Source: CAYLYM01 sp964387645
Lineage (GTDB): Bacteria; Calditrichota; Calditrichia; RBG-13-44-9
NCBI GenBank assembly: GCA_964387645.1
Contig: CAYLYM010000038.1
Coordinates: 1-30,650, forward strand
DNA: 30,650 nucleotides
Direction of reading: 5' to 3'
A program made the position numbers and the translations under genes. Below, in pieces: positions 15,477 through 25,288 of this stretch (position 1 is its first letter; every line of letters begins with the position of its first letter). The notes beneath the pieces were generated by a model, which was not told the origin of the DNA, made no database searches, and saw only the letters and a list, made by a program, of their open reading frames with translations.

Positions 15477-16487
15477 TTATTTTTGTGGAACAATTTCTCC
15501 AATACAATAAAAATTCTGTTTGAATTTTTTAACATAGCTTAACAGAGCTGTTTGCTGATGCGATGGAATGATAAATACCAATCCAATTCCCATATTAAAA
15601 GTTTGTCGCATGTCCTCTTCGGGTACATTTCCTATTTCCTGGATAAGTCGAAAAATGGCTGGAACTTCCCAGGCTCCCCAGTTAAATTCAGGTTCCATTT
15701 TTTCAGGAATTATGCGAATGGTATTTTTATATAGACCTCCACCGGTGATGTGAGCCATCCCTCTCACGTCAAATTGGGACGTAATCTCTTGAATAATTGG
15801 GTAGTAATTCAAATGGATTTTTAATAACTCGTCGCCCAATACATTCTCAATCTCGGGAACATAATCCTCTATTTTATATTTCTGAAATAGAATTTTTCTT
15901 GCCAGAGAGTACCCATTGGTATGTAAACCGTTAGATGCTACGCCAATGATTACATCTCCAATCTGGATTTGAGATCCATCAATAACTTTCTCCCTTTCGA
16001 CTACGCCGACTATTGTACCAGCCAAATCATAATCGCCGGGTTTGTACATATCGGGCATTTCGGCTGTTTCTCCACCTATAAGAGGGAGAAGGGCATTTTT
16101 ACAAGCCTGTGTAAAGCCCTGCATGATTTGTTCGTAAACATTTTTATCAAGTTTTCCACAGGCAAAATAGTCTAAAAAGAACAGGGGGGTGGCGCCACAA
16201 ACAGCAATATCATTGATACAATGGTTGACCAAATCCTGTCCTACTGTATTATGGCGGTTCATCATAATAGCTACTTTTATTTTTGTCCCAACACCATCGG
16301 TACTGGCAATAAGAACTGGATTTTTATAATCCTGAGTTGGAAATGCATAAAATCCGCCAAAAGCACCTATGTTTTTCAATACGTTTGAATTATGAGTTTC
16401 AGAAATGAGCGATTTGACCCGAGAAAGTGACTCCTCTGCCTTTGCAATATCCACACCTGCTTTCTTGTAAGTAAATCCTTTTTTCAT
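15477..16487 (-). CDS. purM: Phosphoribosylformylglycinamidine cyclo-ligase (AIR synthetase)
   Basis: This 336-residue enzyme closes the imidazole ring of 5-aminoimidazole ribonucleotide in purine synthesis, using ATP. Recognisable family segments are YKKAGVDIAKAEE, the ATP-binding ASTDGVGTKIKVA, GQDLVNHCINDIAVCGA, LDYFACGKLD, LIGGETAEMPDMY, DLAGTIVGVVE, VASNGLHTNGYSLARK and GMAHITGGGLYKN. Length is normal. It is the last gene of a minus-strand run after DUF4416 and an acyl-CoA synthetase. No other pur genes are in the window. Only a weak AAGGG precedes the ATG. Confidence 0.94.
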   Translation of the reverse strand: MKKGFTYKKAGVDIAKAEESLSRVKSLISETHNSNVLKNIGAFGGFYAFPTQDYKNPVLIASTDGVGTKIKVAIMMNRHNTVGQDLVNHCINDIAVCGATPLFFLDYFACGKLDKNVYEQIMQGFTQACKNALLPLIGGETAEMPDMYKPGDYDLAGTIVGVVEREKVIDGSQIQIGDVIIGVASNGLHTNGYSLARKILFQKYKIEDYVPEIENVLGDELLKIHLNYYPIIQEITSQFDVRGMAHITGGGLYKNTIRIIPEKMEPEFNWGAWEVPAIFRLIQEIGNVPEEDMRQTFNMGIGLVFIIPSHQQTALLSYVKKFKQNFYCIGEIVPQK

Positions 16488-16556
16488 TTATAATTTTACC
16501 CTTCTCTAAATATCTAATCAGTACTGAATTTTAGTAAGATATTAATTTTTCTTTGT

Positions 16557-17123
16557 TTATTGATCTTTTAGATTGAATTTTTTCCATTCAGTTAATTGAT
16601 TAAGATAAACTTTTCTTACTTCTTCAAAATAGGCAATAATTTGGGGTTGTTGATAGTCCGGATAAGTCCAGGGATTGGTCTGAAAATGTCCATTTCGAAA
16701 CCGAAGATGAACGTCAGCAAAAATACCGCGATTCAAATAAACCCGGTGATCGTAATCTTTGGTAGTGGCGAGAATGAGTTTAGCTGAACAGATGTAACCA
16801 GGATCAATATTTACGGTTCTGCCGTGTGTTTTGCGGAATTCATCTTCGATGGCATTCGTAGAGATTTTTAAATCCACCAGCACCTCAGCAGGTAATAATT
16901 CTTTGAACGATATCATCTGCTTACGCAATCCTTTTCCCATTTCAGTTTCATAATATGTGGTAAAATTAAATGGATATACAATAGATTTAGAATCTATTGG
17001 AGATAGAAGTTGTTCCAGACGGTGACAAATTTTATCAATTTGCACTATCGGTGAAAAGGTTATTGCTACAAAAAGCTTAACAGGAGGATAAACTTTTATT
17101 TTGCCCATTTTCTTAAATTGCAT
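16557..17123 (-). CDS. DUF4416 family protein, function unknown
   Basis: This 188-residue soluble protein matches the DUF4416 pattern as I recall it. Features are an N-terminal PVKLFVAITFS strand, YPFNFTTYYETEMGKGLRKQ, an EDEFRKTHGRTVNIDPGYI block with conserved basic and acidic residues, KLILATTKDYDHRVYL, and GIFADVHLRFRNGHF. Conserved polar residues in the NIDPGYI and DYDHR segments suggest an enzyme, but no reaction is established that I know of. A second ATG at 17108 (MGKIKVYPP) is an equally good start. It sits 12 bases after the acyl-CoA synthetase stop and upstream of purM, indicating one operon. Confidence 0.8.
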   Translation of the reverse strand: MQFKKMGKIKVYPPVKLFVAITFSPIVQIDKICHRLEQLLSPIDSKSIVYPFNFTTYYETEMGKGLRKQMISFKELLPAEVLVDLKISTNAIEDEFRKTHGRTVNIDPGYICSAKLILATTKDYDHRVYLNRGIFADVHLRFRNGHFQTNPWTYPDYQQPQIIAYFEEVRKVYLNQLTEWKKFNLKDQ

Positions 17124-17135
17124 CTTTTTTGATTT

Positions 17136-18926
17136 TTAGTCTTCAACATACATTTGATCGATTATTTCTTTGTATTTTTCTTCCACAACATTTCGTTTAA
17201 TTTTCAGGCTCGGAGTTAATTCACCGTTTTCAATAGTAAATGGTTCTTTTTTCAGGGTAAATTTTTTAATGGTTTCGTAACTTGCCAGATCGATTGAAAC
17301 GTCATCAATAATTTTTCGGATGAATTGTAAAATTTCATCTTTTTTTAAAAGCTCGTCTTCATTTTCATAATTAATTTGATTCTTTTTGGCGTATTCTTTC
17401 AATTTATCTATGTTCGGGACAATGATGGCCGAACAATATTTGCGTTTATTGCCAACAACAATAACTTGTTCTATAAATGGAGATGTAGCCAGAAGATTTT
17501 CAATTGGTTGAGGCGCTATATTTTTTCCACCGGAAGTAACTATGATATTTTTCTTCCTATCAGTAATATAAAGAAATCCGTCATTGTCTAAATAACCAAT
17601 GTCGCCGGTGTGCAGCCACCCTTCTTCATCAATAGCATCTTTTGTGTCTTCTTCGTTTTTATAATATCCTTTCATCACATGAGGACCTCTGGTTAAAATT
17701 TCGCCATCTTCAGCAATCTTAACTTCTACATTTTTCAAGGGCAAACCAACAGAACCGAATTTATTATTTCCCTCTTGATTGACTGCAATGACTGGAGAGG
17801 ATTCTGTTAAGCCATATCCTTCTAATAAGGTAAGACCGGCGGCATTGAAGAATTCGTTTATTTCTCTTGAAAGTGGCGCACCTCCTGAAACAAAGAATCT
17901 TATTCTACCGCCTACGCGTTCCTTGAGTTTTGAATATACCAATTTATCAGCAATATTATATTTAAATTTCAAAAACCCATTTAATGGTCTTCCTCTTTGT
18001 AAATAAACATTGGCCTTTTTGCCTACTTCAACTGCCCAGAAAAAAATTTTTTTCTTTATAAGTGAACTTTCTTCCAGAGATTCCAGGAGGCGTCCATAAA
18101 TCTTTTCAAAAAATCGCGGGACACTGGTCATAACAGTAGGCCGAACCTCCCTTAAGTTATCAGCGACAGTTTCGATACTTTCGGCATAAGCAATAGTTGA
18201 TCCAGCATAAAAAGCCAGAAAGTGTCCAGCCATTCTTTCAAAAACATGAGAAAGAGGAAGAAATGAGAGAAAAGTATCTTCATGAGATACTGAAATAGAT
18301 TGAAGCGAGCCTTCGACATTTGATAAAAAATTTCCGTGAGTTAACATAACTCCTTTTGGCAATCCAGTCGTTCCTGAGGTGTAAATTATACTTGCTAAAT
18401 CTTCGCGAGTAACTTTTTCAATTTCTTTATCTATTGCATCCGGCTTTTCTTCCAATCTGCTTTTACCTGTTTCTATGGCTTTATCCCAGCTAATAACATC
18501 ATCCGATTCTGTTTTATCCATGGAAATAAGATGTTCTATTTTGGGAATTTTATCTCTAATTTTCTGAATTTTTTTAAATTGGATAGTATCTGACAGAATT
18601 AAAACTTTTCCTTCAGAATTATTGATGATGAATTCAATGTGAGAAGGAAGTAATGTGGGATATATAGGGACTGTGACTGCTCCTAAAGAGAGAATGGCGT
18701 AATCTGAAATGGCCCATTCCAGACGATTTTCTGAAAGCAGCAAAACCCGATCTCCTTTCTGAACTCCCAATTCTTGCAATGCAGCGGCAAAATTATAAAC
18801 TCGATTTTTAAATTCTTGTTTTGTAAGTGATTGATAAGCTCCCCCTTCTTTAAACATGATTGCAGTTCTGTCGGGAAATTTCTCACAGACTGATCTAAAC
18901 ATAGCTCCTAAGCTTGCATGACTCAT
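17136..18926 (-). CDS. AMP-forming long-chain acyl-CoA synthetase
   Basis: This adenylate-forming ligase of about 596 residues activates a fatty acid with ATP and joins it to CoA, probably at the membrane face. Motifs are the P-loop-like YTSGTTGLPKGVMLTHGN, FLPLSHVFERMAG, the A5 motif GYGLTESSPV, GWLHTGDIGYLDNDGF with its ATP-ribose Asp, and DRKKNIIVTSGGKNIAPQ. The C-terminal catalytic lysine region is near LTPSLKIKRN. The frame is open to 18986, but AGGAG six bases before the ATG at 18926 (MSHASLGAMF) fixes the start. It heads an operon with DUF4416 and purM. The FadD15-like architecture and the absence of a neighbouring thioesterase or beta-oxidation cluster leave the substrate open. Confidence 0.88.
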   Translation of the reverse strand: MSHASLGAMFRSVCEKFPDRTAIMFKEGGAYQSLTKQEFKNRVYNFAAALQELGVQKGDRVLLLSENRLEWAISDYAILSLGAVTVPIYPTLLPSHIEFIINNSEGKVLILSDTIQFKKIQKIRDKIPKIEHLISMDKTESDDVISWDKAIETGKSRLEEKPDAIDKEIEKVTREDLASIIYTSGTTGLPKGVMLTHGNFLSNVEGSLQSISVSHEDTFLSFLPLSHVFERMAGHFLAFYAGSTIAYAESIETVADNLREVRPTVMTSVPRFFEKIYGRLLESLEESSLIKKKIFFWAVEVGKKANVYLQRGRPLNGFLKFKYNIADKLVYSKLKERVGGRIRFFVSGGAPLSREINEFFNAAGLTLLEGYGLTESSPVIAVNQEGNNKFGSVGLPLKNVEVKIAEDGEILTRGPHVMKGYYKNEEDTKDAIDEEGWLHTGDIGYLDNDGFLYITDRKKNIIVTSGGKNIAPQPIENLLATSPFIEQVIVVGNKRKYCSAIIVPNIDKLKEYAKKNQINYENEDELLKKDEILQFIRKIIDDVSIDLASYETIKKFTLKKEPFTIENGELTPSLKIKRNVVEEKYKEIIDQMYVED

Positions 18927-19117
18927 GAATTCTCCTCTATAGTTTTCGATAATTTTAATATAAGGAAGTATTTTAAATTTTGTCAACTAATAAATAGACT
19001 GAATTAAAATTCACCTAAGTTTAGAATTTTTAATAAGAATTGTAATTTTGAACGAAGAAAAGAATTTATTCCCATCTTCATTTATTATTATTTATATTAT
19101 TTAAACCAGTTGATTAA

Positions 19118-21595
19118 ATGTGGAAAAGTGGTGTTATGAAAAAAATACCTGGAATATACAACAATTTCATTTTAAGCCTGAAACAAAAGACTTTTTGGGG
19201 AAAGAGTTTAGATGATCTACTAATAAAGTTTTTACTGGCTTTAACCCTTATTATTGTTATTGTTTTGATGCTACCAAGCGAACGTCCCTTTGAGTATGAA
19301 AATCTTACCATCGGTAGTGTTTCTACCGATGAAATAATTGCTGATTTTACTTTCCCAATTATAAAGCCACAGAAGGTTCTGGAAGAGGAACGTCGTTTGG
19401 CTGCATTAAGTGTTCCGCCAGTTTTTACCAGAATGTCTAATACTTTAGATATTCAGAAATTAAAGCTGAAAAACATGCTTAATGAAATCAATGTTTTCTT
19501 TACTAAGTTTGATAAAAAGGATTTATCGAACAAAATCAAACTAAATGATTTTATTCCATCAGGTCAATTGGATAGTTTAAAGAAGCAAATTTCTTTAAAA
19601 TATAATATTAACCTTTCCGATACAGACTTGAATAATTTTTATCAATTATTTAAAAGTCAAAGAGCAAACCAATTTTATAATTTCCTGGTTCAGGGGCTTA
19701 CACAAATTTATGAAAATGGAGTAATTAACAGAGATAAGTCAACAATAGAAGAGAAAAAGATTACCATACTTCATAATGGTATCGAGCAGGATCATCAAAT
19801 AAGTGAAGTATCTGACAGAAAAGAAGCTGTATCCAGATTATTAAACTTCTTTGCTCAGAAATATTCTGAGGAAAGGATTGAGTACAAATTAGCGCAAAAA
19901 ATTGCCCCGGCATTTATTGTTCCTGATCTTGCTTATAACGAAGAACTCACGAAGCCTCGAAAAGAAAAAGCTATTCATGATGTGCCGAAAACTAGTGGAT
20001 TTGTTCATAAAAATGAAAGAATTGTAGACAGTCATGAAATTATTACTGAAGATATTTATTGGAAATTGCAGTCGTTAGCACAGGCTCAGAAAGAAAGGAG
20101 TGCTTTAAAACAGGGCGGATATCAGCTACTATTTTATGCCGGCGAGTATCTTTTTGCCATTTTAGTAACTCTGATGTTGGGATTTTTTATCCGCTATTTT
20201 AATCCCGATCTCTTTTCTGATAATAAAATGCTTGTCATGATTACCATTATTCTTTTATTACAATTTGCTTTTTCGATGCTTATCATCGATGTTTTGGAGT
20301 GGAATTTCCTGACGATACCGGTCATATTAGCTCCCATGTTATTATCTATGTTACTCAATGCCACAGTGGCATTTTGGAGTACTGTAGTTATCAGTTTTGT
20401 TCTTGGAGCTAGCCAGGGCAATAATTTTTATTTAGCACTTTTAACTTTCTTTGTAGGCACTATTGCATTGCTTTCTGTTCAGAAGATTCGAAATCGTGGT
20501 CAAATGTTCAGAGCAATACTATTTGTACTTATTGGGTATGCGGTGCTAAACTTTAGTTATGGGTTTATTCATTATGAACCTTTCAAAAAAATACTTCAAA
20601 ATTTTGTTTTTTACAATGTTCCTAATGCGATTCTTGCTCCAACAGCGGTATTTTTGCTTATTGGAATTTTTGAGAAATTTTTTGATATTACTACCGATAT
20701 TACACTATTAGAGCTTTCCGATCTGAACCATCCATTATTAAAGCGGCTTTCAGTGGAAGCACCGGGTACTTTCCATCATAGTATTATTGTTGGTAATTTA
20801 GCAGAAGCGGCAGCCGAAGCTATTGGGGCCAATGCTTTATTAGCCCGCGTTGGATGTTATTATCATGACATTGGTAAAATGCATAAACCTGAATATTTTG
20901 TGGAGAATCAAGCCAATGCAATGAACAAGCATGAAAATTTAACGCCGTCTATGAGTTGCTTAATATTAGTGAAACATGTAAAGGCAGGTCTGGACTTGGC
21001 AGAACAATATGGATTACCACGTGCAGTGAAACAATTTATTCCCGAACATCATGGTAGAAGCTTGATGACCTATTTTTACCATAAAGCGAAAGAATTGGCA
21101 AATGTTTCCGAACTCAATGAGGATAATTTCCGCTACCCGGGGCCAAAACCTCAAACAAAAGAAACCGCCATTGCAATGTTGGCCGATAATGTGGAGGCGG
21201 CCGCAAGAACTTTGCCAAATCCTAATCCACAGCGTATAGTCGCCTTAATAGATAATTTAATCGAACAGAGAATCAAGGATGGGCAATTGGACGAGTGTGA
21301 TCTTACTTTGCGAGATCTGACCAAAATAAAAGAAGCTTTTGTTCCCATACTTGTTGGTATTCATCATCTCAGGGTTGAATACCCCCAGGAAGACCTGGCC
21401 GAAGGTGAAAAGAAAGTTCTTTCGGAAAAACATGCCAATTCTGATGGAAAGACTGTCGATAAATCAGGAAAAGCGGTGTCAAAAACAAAAAAAGCTTCTT
21501 CCAAAGAACAAATTTCTAGGAATAAAAAACTTTCTTCAAACTTAATCGATGAAAAACAGGTCCATGAGAAAAAAGAAGATCCATCTGATCAATAA
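19118..21595 (+). CDS. PgpH-like 7TM HD-domain phosphodiesterase (7TMR-HDED)
   Basis: This 825-residue membrane protein probably hydrolyses cyclic di-AMP. An N-terminal membrane segment (about 34-53) is followed by a large extracytoplasmic 7TMR-HDED domain (about 55-335). About seven membrane segments follow (340-540), then a cytoplasmic HD domain. The HD domain has APGTFHHSIIVGNLAE (His near 552), the HDIGKM motif near 583, NKHENLTPSMS and EHHGRSLMTYFYHKA. Metal-binding histidines and aspartates are all present. A lysine-rich hydrophilic tail (about 765-825) extends past the HD domain and overlaps ybeY. An ATG at 19136 is an alternative start. PgpH-YbeY adjacency is common in bacteria. It begins the operon leading to selA. 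Confidence 0.88.
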   Translation: MWKSGVMKKIPGIYNNFILSLKQKTFWGKSLDDLLIKFLLALTLIIVIVLMLPSERPFEYENLTIGSVSTDEIIADFTFPIIKPQKVLEEERRLAALSVPPVFTRMSNTLDIQKLKLKNMLNEINVFFTKFDKKDLSNKIKLNDFIPSGQLDSLKKQISLKYNINLSDTDLNNFYQLFKSQRANQFYNFLVQGLTQIYENGVINRDKSTIEEKKITILHNGIEQDHQISEVSDRKEAVSRLLNFFAQKYSEERIEYKLAQKIAPAFIVPDLAYNEELTKPRKEKAIHDVPKTSGFVHKNERIVDSHEIITEDIYWKLQSLAQAQKERSALKQGGYQLLFYAGEYLFAILVTLMLGFFIRYFNPDLFSDNKMLVMITIILLLQFAFSMLIIDVLEWNFLTIPVILAPMLLSMLLNATVAFWSTVVISFVLGASQGNNFYLALLTFFVGTIALLSVQKIRNRGQMFRAILFVLIGYAVLNFSYGFIHYEPFKKILQNFVFYNVPNAILAPTAVFLLIGIFEKFFDITTDITLLELSDLNHPLLKRLSVEAPGTFHHSIIVGNLAEAAAEAIGANALLARVGCYYHDIGKMHKPEYFVENQANAMNKHENLTPSMSCLILVKHVKAGLDLAEQYGLPRAVKQFIPEHHGRSLMTYFYHKAKELANVSELNEDNFRYPGPKPQTKETAIAMLADNVEAAARTLPNPNPQRIVALIDNLIEQRIKDGQLDECDLTLRDLTKIKEAFVPILVGIHHLRVEYPQEDLAEGEKKVLSEKHANSDGKTVDKSGKAVSKTKKASSKEQISRNKKLSSNLIDEKQVHEKKEDPSDQ

Positions 21596-21998
21596 TTATA
21601 ATCATCCCCTTCCATCATTTCATCCTTTTGAAAATTTAATTGAGAAAGTGATTGACAATGAGCGACTGCCAATCCGGGAAATCCAGGTTATTTTTGTGGA
21701 TAATCCTTATTTGAAAAATTTACATGAACAATTCTTAAATGATTCCACCGAAACAGATATTATGACTTTTAACCTTGGAACTCCTGAAGAAATCGAAACC
21801 GAAATTTATATCAGTGTTGATCAGGCCAAATTTAATGCTGAACGATTTCGTGTTACTCTGGAGGATGAAATAGCTCGCTTATTGATACATGGATTATTGC
21901 ATTTAAAAGGGTGTAATGATGGTACGCCAGAAGAGAAGCACCAGATGCATCAGATGGAAGATGAATTGTTAGCTCGCTACTGGAAATCAGAGAAATAG
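21564..21998 (+). CDS. ybeY: Endoribonuclease YbeY (rRNA maturation)
   Basis: This metal-dependent endoribonuclease of about 144 residues is involved in 16S rRNA 3'-end maturation and ribosome quality control. The core signature is HGLLHLKGCND followed by GTPEEKHQMHQMEDE. The first two metal-ligand histidines are kept, but the third, usually the final His of HGxLHLxGYDH, is Asp. As I recall, Bacteroidota YbeY share this change, so it points to an FCB relative rather than an inactive protein. The frame opens at 21549, but the ATG at 21564 has AGG nearby and removes part of the overlap with the upstream gene. The overlap with pgpH is 32 bases, consistent with coupled translation. Confidence 0.87.
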   Translation: MRKKKIHLINNYNHPLPSFHPFENLIEKVIDNERLPIREIQVIFVDNPYLKNLHEQFLNDSTETDIMTFNLGTPEEIETEIYISVDQAKFNAERFRVTLEDEIARLLIHGLLHLKGCNDGTPEEKHQMHQMEDELLARYWKSEK

Positions 21999-22165
21999 GT
22001 ACCCAATCGATGGGAATTAGTCTGTCGGGGGGAAATTTTCTCATTCTATGAAAATTTTATATTTGTCTGAGTATATGCTTAAATATTATTGGATTTTTTT
22101 TAAAAAGTTTATATTTTATTTGCCTAATTTATTTGAATAAAAACAAGGAGGACAAATTTTTAAAA

Positions 22166-23476
22166 TTGGGATCAGGCGAATTTTTTTATTTTTTTAGTTT
22201 TATTATTTTATTAGCGTTTTCTGCTTTTTTCTCTGGTTCTGAAACAGCTTATTTTTCTCTAAGTCCTGCACAATTAGAAAAGTTTAAAAAATCCAAGAAT
22301 CCTGCCGCAAATCGGGTAAACCGTTTGATGGCATGGCCACGCCAGTTATTGATTACAATTGTTATTGGCAATACCATGGTGAATATCGCCATAGCTTCTC
22401 TGGCTGCAATTTTAATGACCAATTTAGGCCGTAAGCTGGATTTCAATGAGATTTTGGTTATTCTAGTAGATGTGCTCATTGTAACTTTTGTTATATTAAT
22501 CTTAAGCGAAATTCTGCCTAAAGTTATCGCAGTCAGAAGCGCAGAAACATTTTCGCAGCGTTCTTCTTTTATTCTCTCCATTTTCTATTATGCTTTTTAC
22601 CCTGTTACTTATTCACTTTCCAGATTTACCCAATTTATGCAACACCAAACAGGCTTTTCAGAAGACAAAACTTTTCTTACCGAGGAAGAATTGCGAACCC
22701 TGGCCGAAGTGGGTGAAGAGAAAGGAACACTTCATAAAGATGAAAAAGAGATGATTCACAGTATTTTTGAATTTGGTGAAACCACAGTTAAAGAAATTAT
22801 GGTCCCCCGTACGGATATGGTGGTCATCAGTACGGACACAACCCTCTCGCAATTAATGGAATTAGTTAAAACGAAACTTCACTCCCGTATCCCGGTTTTT
22901 AAAGATAGGTTGGAAAATGTCATTGGTATTCTTTATGTGAAAGACCTTCTGCCCACATTGACAAAACGTCGTCGTGAAAGGATCAATTTAGAAAAATTGG
23001 TTCGGCCAGCCTATTTTGTGCCTGAACAGAAGAAAATAGATGAATTACTGAAAGAATTTCAAGAACAGCACATCCACATGGCACTGGTGGTGGATGAGTA
23101 CGGCGGTATTTCAGGATTGGTAACGTTGGAAGATATTATCGAAGAAATCGTTGGTGAAATCCAGGATGAATATGATAAAGAAATGCCCCTGTATAAAATT
23201 TTGGATGAACGTACCTATATCGTAGATGGAAGGATGCAGTTGGATGAAGTAAATGAAGAACTCGGTTTAAATTTACCCACCGAAGAAGGTGTGGAAACCA
23301 TTAGCGGTTTCATTCTTAAGTTGTTGGGGGCACTTCCTAAAGAAAAACAAGAAGTTATGTATGAAGATAAAAGGTTTATCGTTGAAAAGATCAATCGCAA
23401 TAGAATTTTGAAAGTTCGGATCGAGATTAGTGAACCGATAGAGAAAACTCCGGAGTCCGATGAACAAAACAGTTGA
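22166..23476 (+). CDS. CNNM/CorC-type membrane transport protein with CBS domains
   Basis: This protein of about 436 residues belongs to the HlyC/CorC (CNNM) family linked to Mg or Co efflux. An N-terminal DUF21/CNNM membrane domain (FSGSETAYFSLSPAQLEK, then about three more membrane segments) is followed by a CBS pair. CBS1 contains VKEIMVPRTDMVVI and CBS2 contains MALVVDEYGGISGLVTLED. The C-terminal CorC_HlyC domain (YIVDGRMQLDEVNEEL) comes last. A strong AAGGAGG lies at 22145-22151, inside the longest frame that starts at TTG 22133. I therefore prefer the TTG at 22166, although its 14-base spacing is long. The 3' end overlaps selA by 17 bases. Confidence 0.87.
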   Translation: MGSGEFFYFFSFIILLAFSAFFSGSETAYFSLSPAQLEKFKKSKNPAANRVNRLMAWPRQLLITIVIGNTMVNIAIASLAAILMTNLGRKLDFNEILVILVDVLIVTFVILILSEILPKVIAVRSAETFSQRSSFILSIFYYAFYPVTYSLSRFTQFMQHQTGFSEDKTFLTEEELRTLAEVGEEKGTLHKDEKEMIHSIFEFGETTVKEIMVPRTDMVVISTDTTLSQLMELVKTKLHSRIPVFKDRLENVIGILYVKDLLPTLTKRRRERINLEKLVRPAYFVPEQKKIDELLKEFQEQHIHMALVVDEYGGISGLVTLEDIIEEIVGEIQDEYDKEMPLYKILDERTYIVDGRMQLDEVNEELGLNLPTEEGVETISGFILKLLGALPKEKQEVMYEDKRFIVEKINRNRILKVRIEISEPIEKTPESDEQNS

Positions 23477-24857
23477 AAGGCAGTTACGGGAGCTTCCTTC
23501 CGTCCAGGAATTGCTCTTAAATGCTTCACTCAAAAATATTCCTATCAAGTTTGAGTATTTGAAATCTTTTGTCCAACTAGCGGTTGAACAGTGCCGTACA
23601 AAAATTATGGTTAATGGTTTGAACCGTTTCTATCCCCGTAAACAACTTCAGGAAAAAATAATTGAAAGAGTGCTTTCCAGGATTCATCAACTTCAATCTG
23701 TTCAATTACGACGCGTGGTGAACGGTACCGGGATTATTTTGCACACTAATTTGGGTCGTGCGCCTTTGTCCTCCGCTGCAGTGAATCATCTACAGAAAAT
23801 TATTGGAAATTATTGTAATCTTGAAATTGAGTTGACCAGTGGAAAACGCGGCGATCGAAATTCCCTGGTTGAGGAAGTACTTTGCGTCATCACTGGAGCA
23901 GAAGCTGCTGTTGTTGTAAACAATAATGCGGCCGCTGTTCTTTTAACCCTCAATACCTTGTGCCGCCGGAAAGAAGTCCCGGTGTCAAGAGGGGAATTGG
24001 TAGAAATTGGCGGTTCATTTCGCATGCCCGAAGTTATGAAGGCTGGCGGTACAAAAATGGTGGAAGTGGGCACAACAAATAAAACCCATCTAAAAGATTA
24101 TCAAGAAGCTATTTCGCCACGCACCGGGGCAATTTTAAAAGTTCATACCAGTAATTACCGTATTTTGGGTTTTACTAAAAGCGTTCCTGTGGAAGAACTT
24201 GTTACTCTGGCCCATGAAAATGGCTTACCGCTGATTTATGATATGGGAAGTGGGGTGATCGAGGATCTTCAGCACTGGGGTTATTCCTATGAACCTGTTG
24301 CTCGTGAACACATAGAAGCTGGTGTAGATGTCATTACTTTTAGCGGAGATAAAATATTGGGAGGACCTCAAGCAGGCATTATTATTGGCAAGAAAAAATA
24401 TATCGATAAGATTAAGAAAAATCACTTATTAAGAGCACTTCGTTGCGATAAATTGACTTATGCTTTGTTGGACGCTACTTTGCGTTTCTATTTAAATCCG
24501 GATGGACTGCCAGAGAAGTTACCGGTGGCTAAAATGTTAACCCTATCTCAAGAGGAATTAAACCGACGTGCAGATTATATTATAAAAAATATTTCTTACC
24601 TTCCTTTAATTGCAGAAGTTGTGGAAACTTATTCACAGATGGGAAGCGGGGCGTTACCGTTAGAAAAAATTCCGTCAGTAGCTGTTCGCATCAGACCGAA
24701 TAAAATGTCTGTAACCACTTTAGCGAAAAAATTGCGATTATTAAACCCGTCGATCTTGGGATACTTGGAACAAGATTATTTCTACTTAAATTTGCGGACG
24801 GTTCGTGAGGATGAATTGAATCTCATCATAGCTGGTTTTCAGAAGATATTTTCTTGA
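23460..24857 (+). CDS. selA: L-seryl-tRNA(Sec) selenium transferase
   Basis: This 465-residue PLP enzyme turns seryl-tRNA(Sec) into selenocysteyl-tRNA(Sec) using selenophosphate. The N-terminal part has RQLRELPSVQELL and VVNGTGIILHTNLGRAPLS. The core contains SGKRGDRNSLVEE, AAVVVNNNAAAVLLTLNTL, SRGELVEIGGSFRMPEVM, KVHTSNYRILGFT and the PLP lysine Lys298 in FSGDKILGGPQAG. The C-terminal domain ends in LNLRTV. All hallmarks are intact and length is normal. It overlaps the CorC-like gene by 17 bases (start ATG 23460), so it is the last gene of the pgpH-ybeY-corC operon. selB follows only after about 856 bases of repeat-rich DNA. Confidence 0.95.
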   Translation: MNKTVERQLRELPSVQELLLNASLKNIPIKFEYLKSFVQLAVEQCRTKIMVNGLNRFYPRKQLQEKIIERVLSRIHQLQSVQLRRVVNGTGIILHTNLGRAPLSSAAVNHLQKIIGNYCNLEIELTSGKRGDRNSLVEEVLCVITGAEAAVVVNNNAAAVLLTLNTLCRRKEVPVSRGELVEIGGSFRMPEVMKAGGTKMVEVGTTNKTHLKDYQEAISPRTGAILKVHTSNYRILGFTKSVPVEELVTLAHENGLPLIYDMGSGVIEDLQHWGYSYEPVAREHIEAGVDVITFSGDKILGGPQAGIIIGKKKYIDKIKKNHLLRALRCDKLTYALLDATLRFYLNPDGLPEKLPVAKMLTLSQEELNRRADYIIKNISYLPLIAEVVETYSQMGSGALPLEKIPSVAVRIRPNKMSVTTLAKKLRLLNPSILGYLEQDYFYLNLRTVREDELNLIIAGFQKIFS

Positions 24858-25021
24858 GATGAATTTTTTAGATAAAATTTAATCGATTTTGTTACTTTCA
24901 GTAAGCCGCTGATTGAATTACTCATCGTCTTTATTCAATTAAATCAGTTTGGTCATTGAAATCTGAAATCAAAATTTCTTAGAAACCTTTGAAAAATTAC
25001 CTTGCATTAACTCTATTATTT

Positions 25022-25112
25022 CGCCACCGAATGAATTCGATGGCTATACAATTATTCGAAACCCGCTGAAGCGAATTTGAGAAAAGTGTTAACCGCCGAT
25101 TTTAATCGGTGG
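25022..25112. repeat. Cluster of short imperfect palindromes (CCACCGAAT... and CCGCCGAT...)
   Basis: CCACCGAATGAATTCGATGG at 25024-25043 folds into an imperfect hairpin. CCGCCGAT-ttta-ATCGGTGG at 25093-25112 folds into an 8-bp hairpin with one G-U. A weaker AACCCGC-tgaa-GCGAATT lies between them. The three together look like one interspersed repeat family that I recall as common in FCB-type genomes. It has no coding content. Confidence 0.55.
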
Positions 25113-25288
25113 AAAAATAAAAGTTTTCATGTTATGATTAAATCAGAGAATTCTATTAAATTTTTTCAGACAGTATTATTACTAAAAGTTCTATAATTAT
25201 CTTTTGGAAGAAAATAATTTTTTTTATAAATATTCCATTTTAACAATTCGTTATTAAACATGTTTTTTTGCCCAGAATAACAGTTCTT

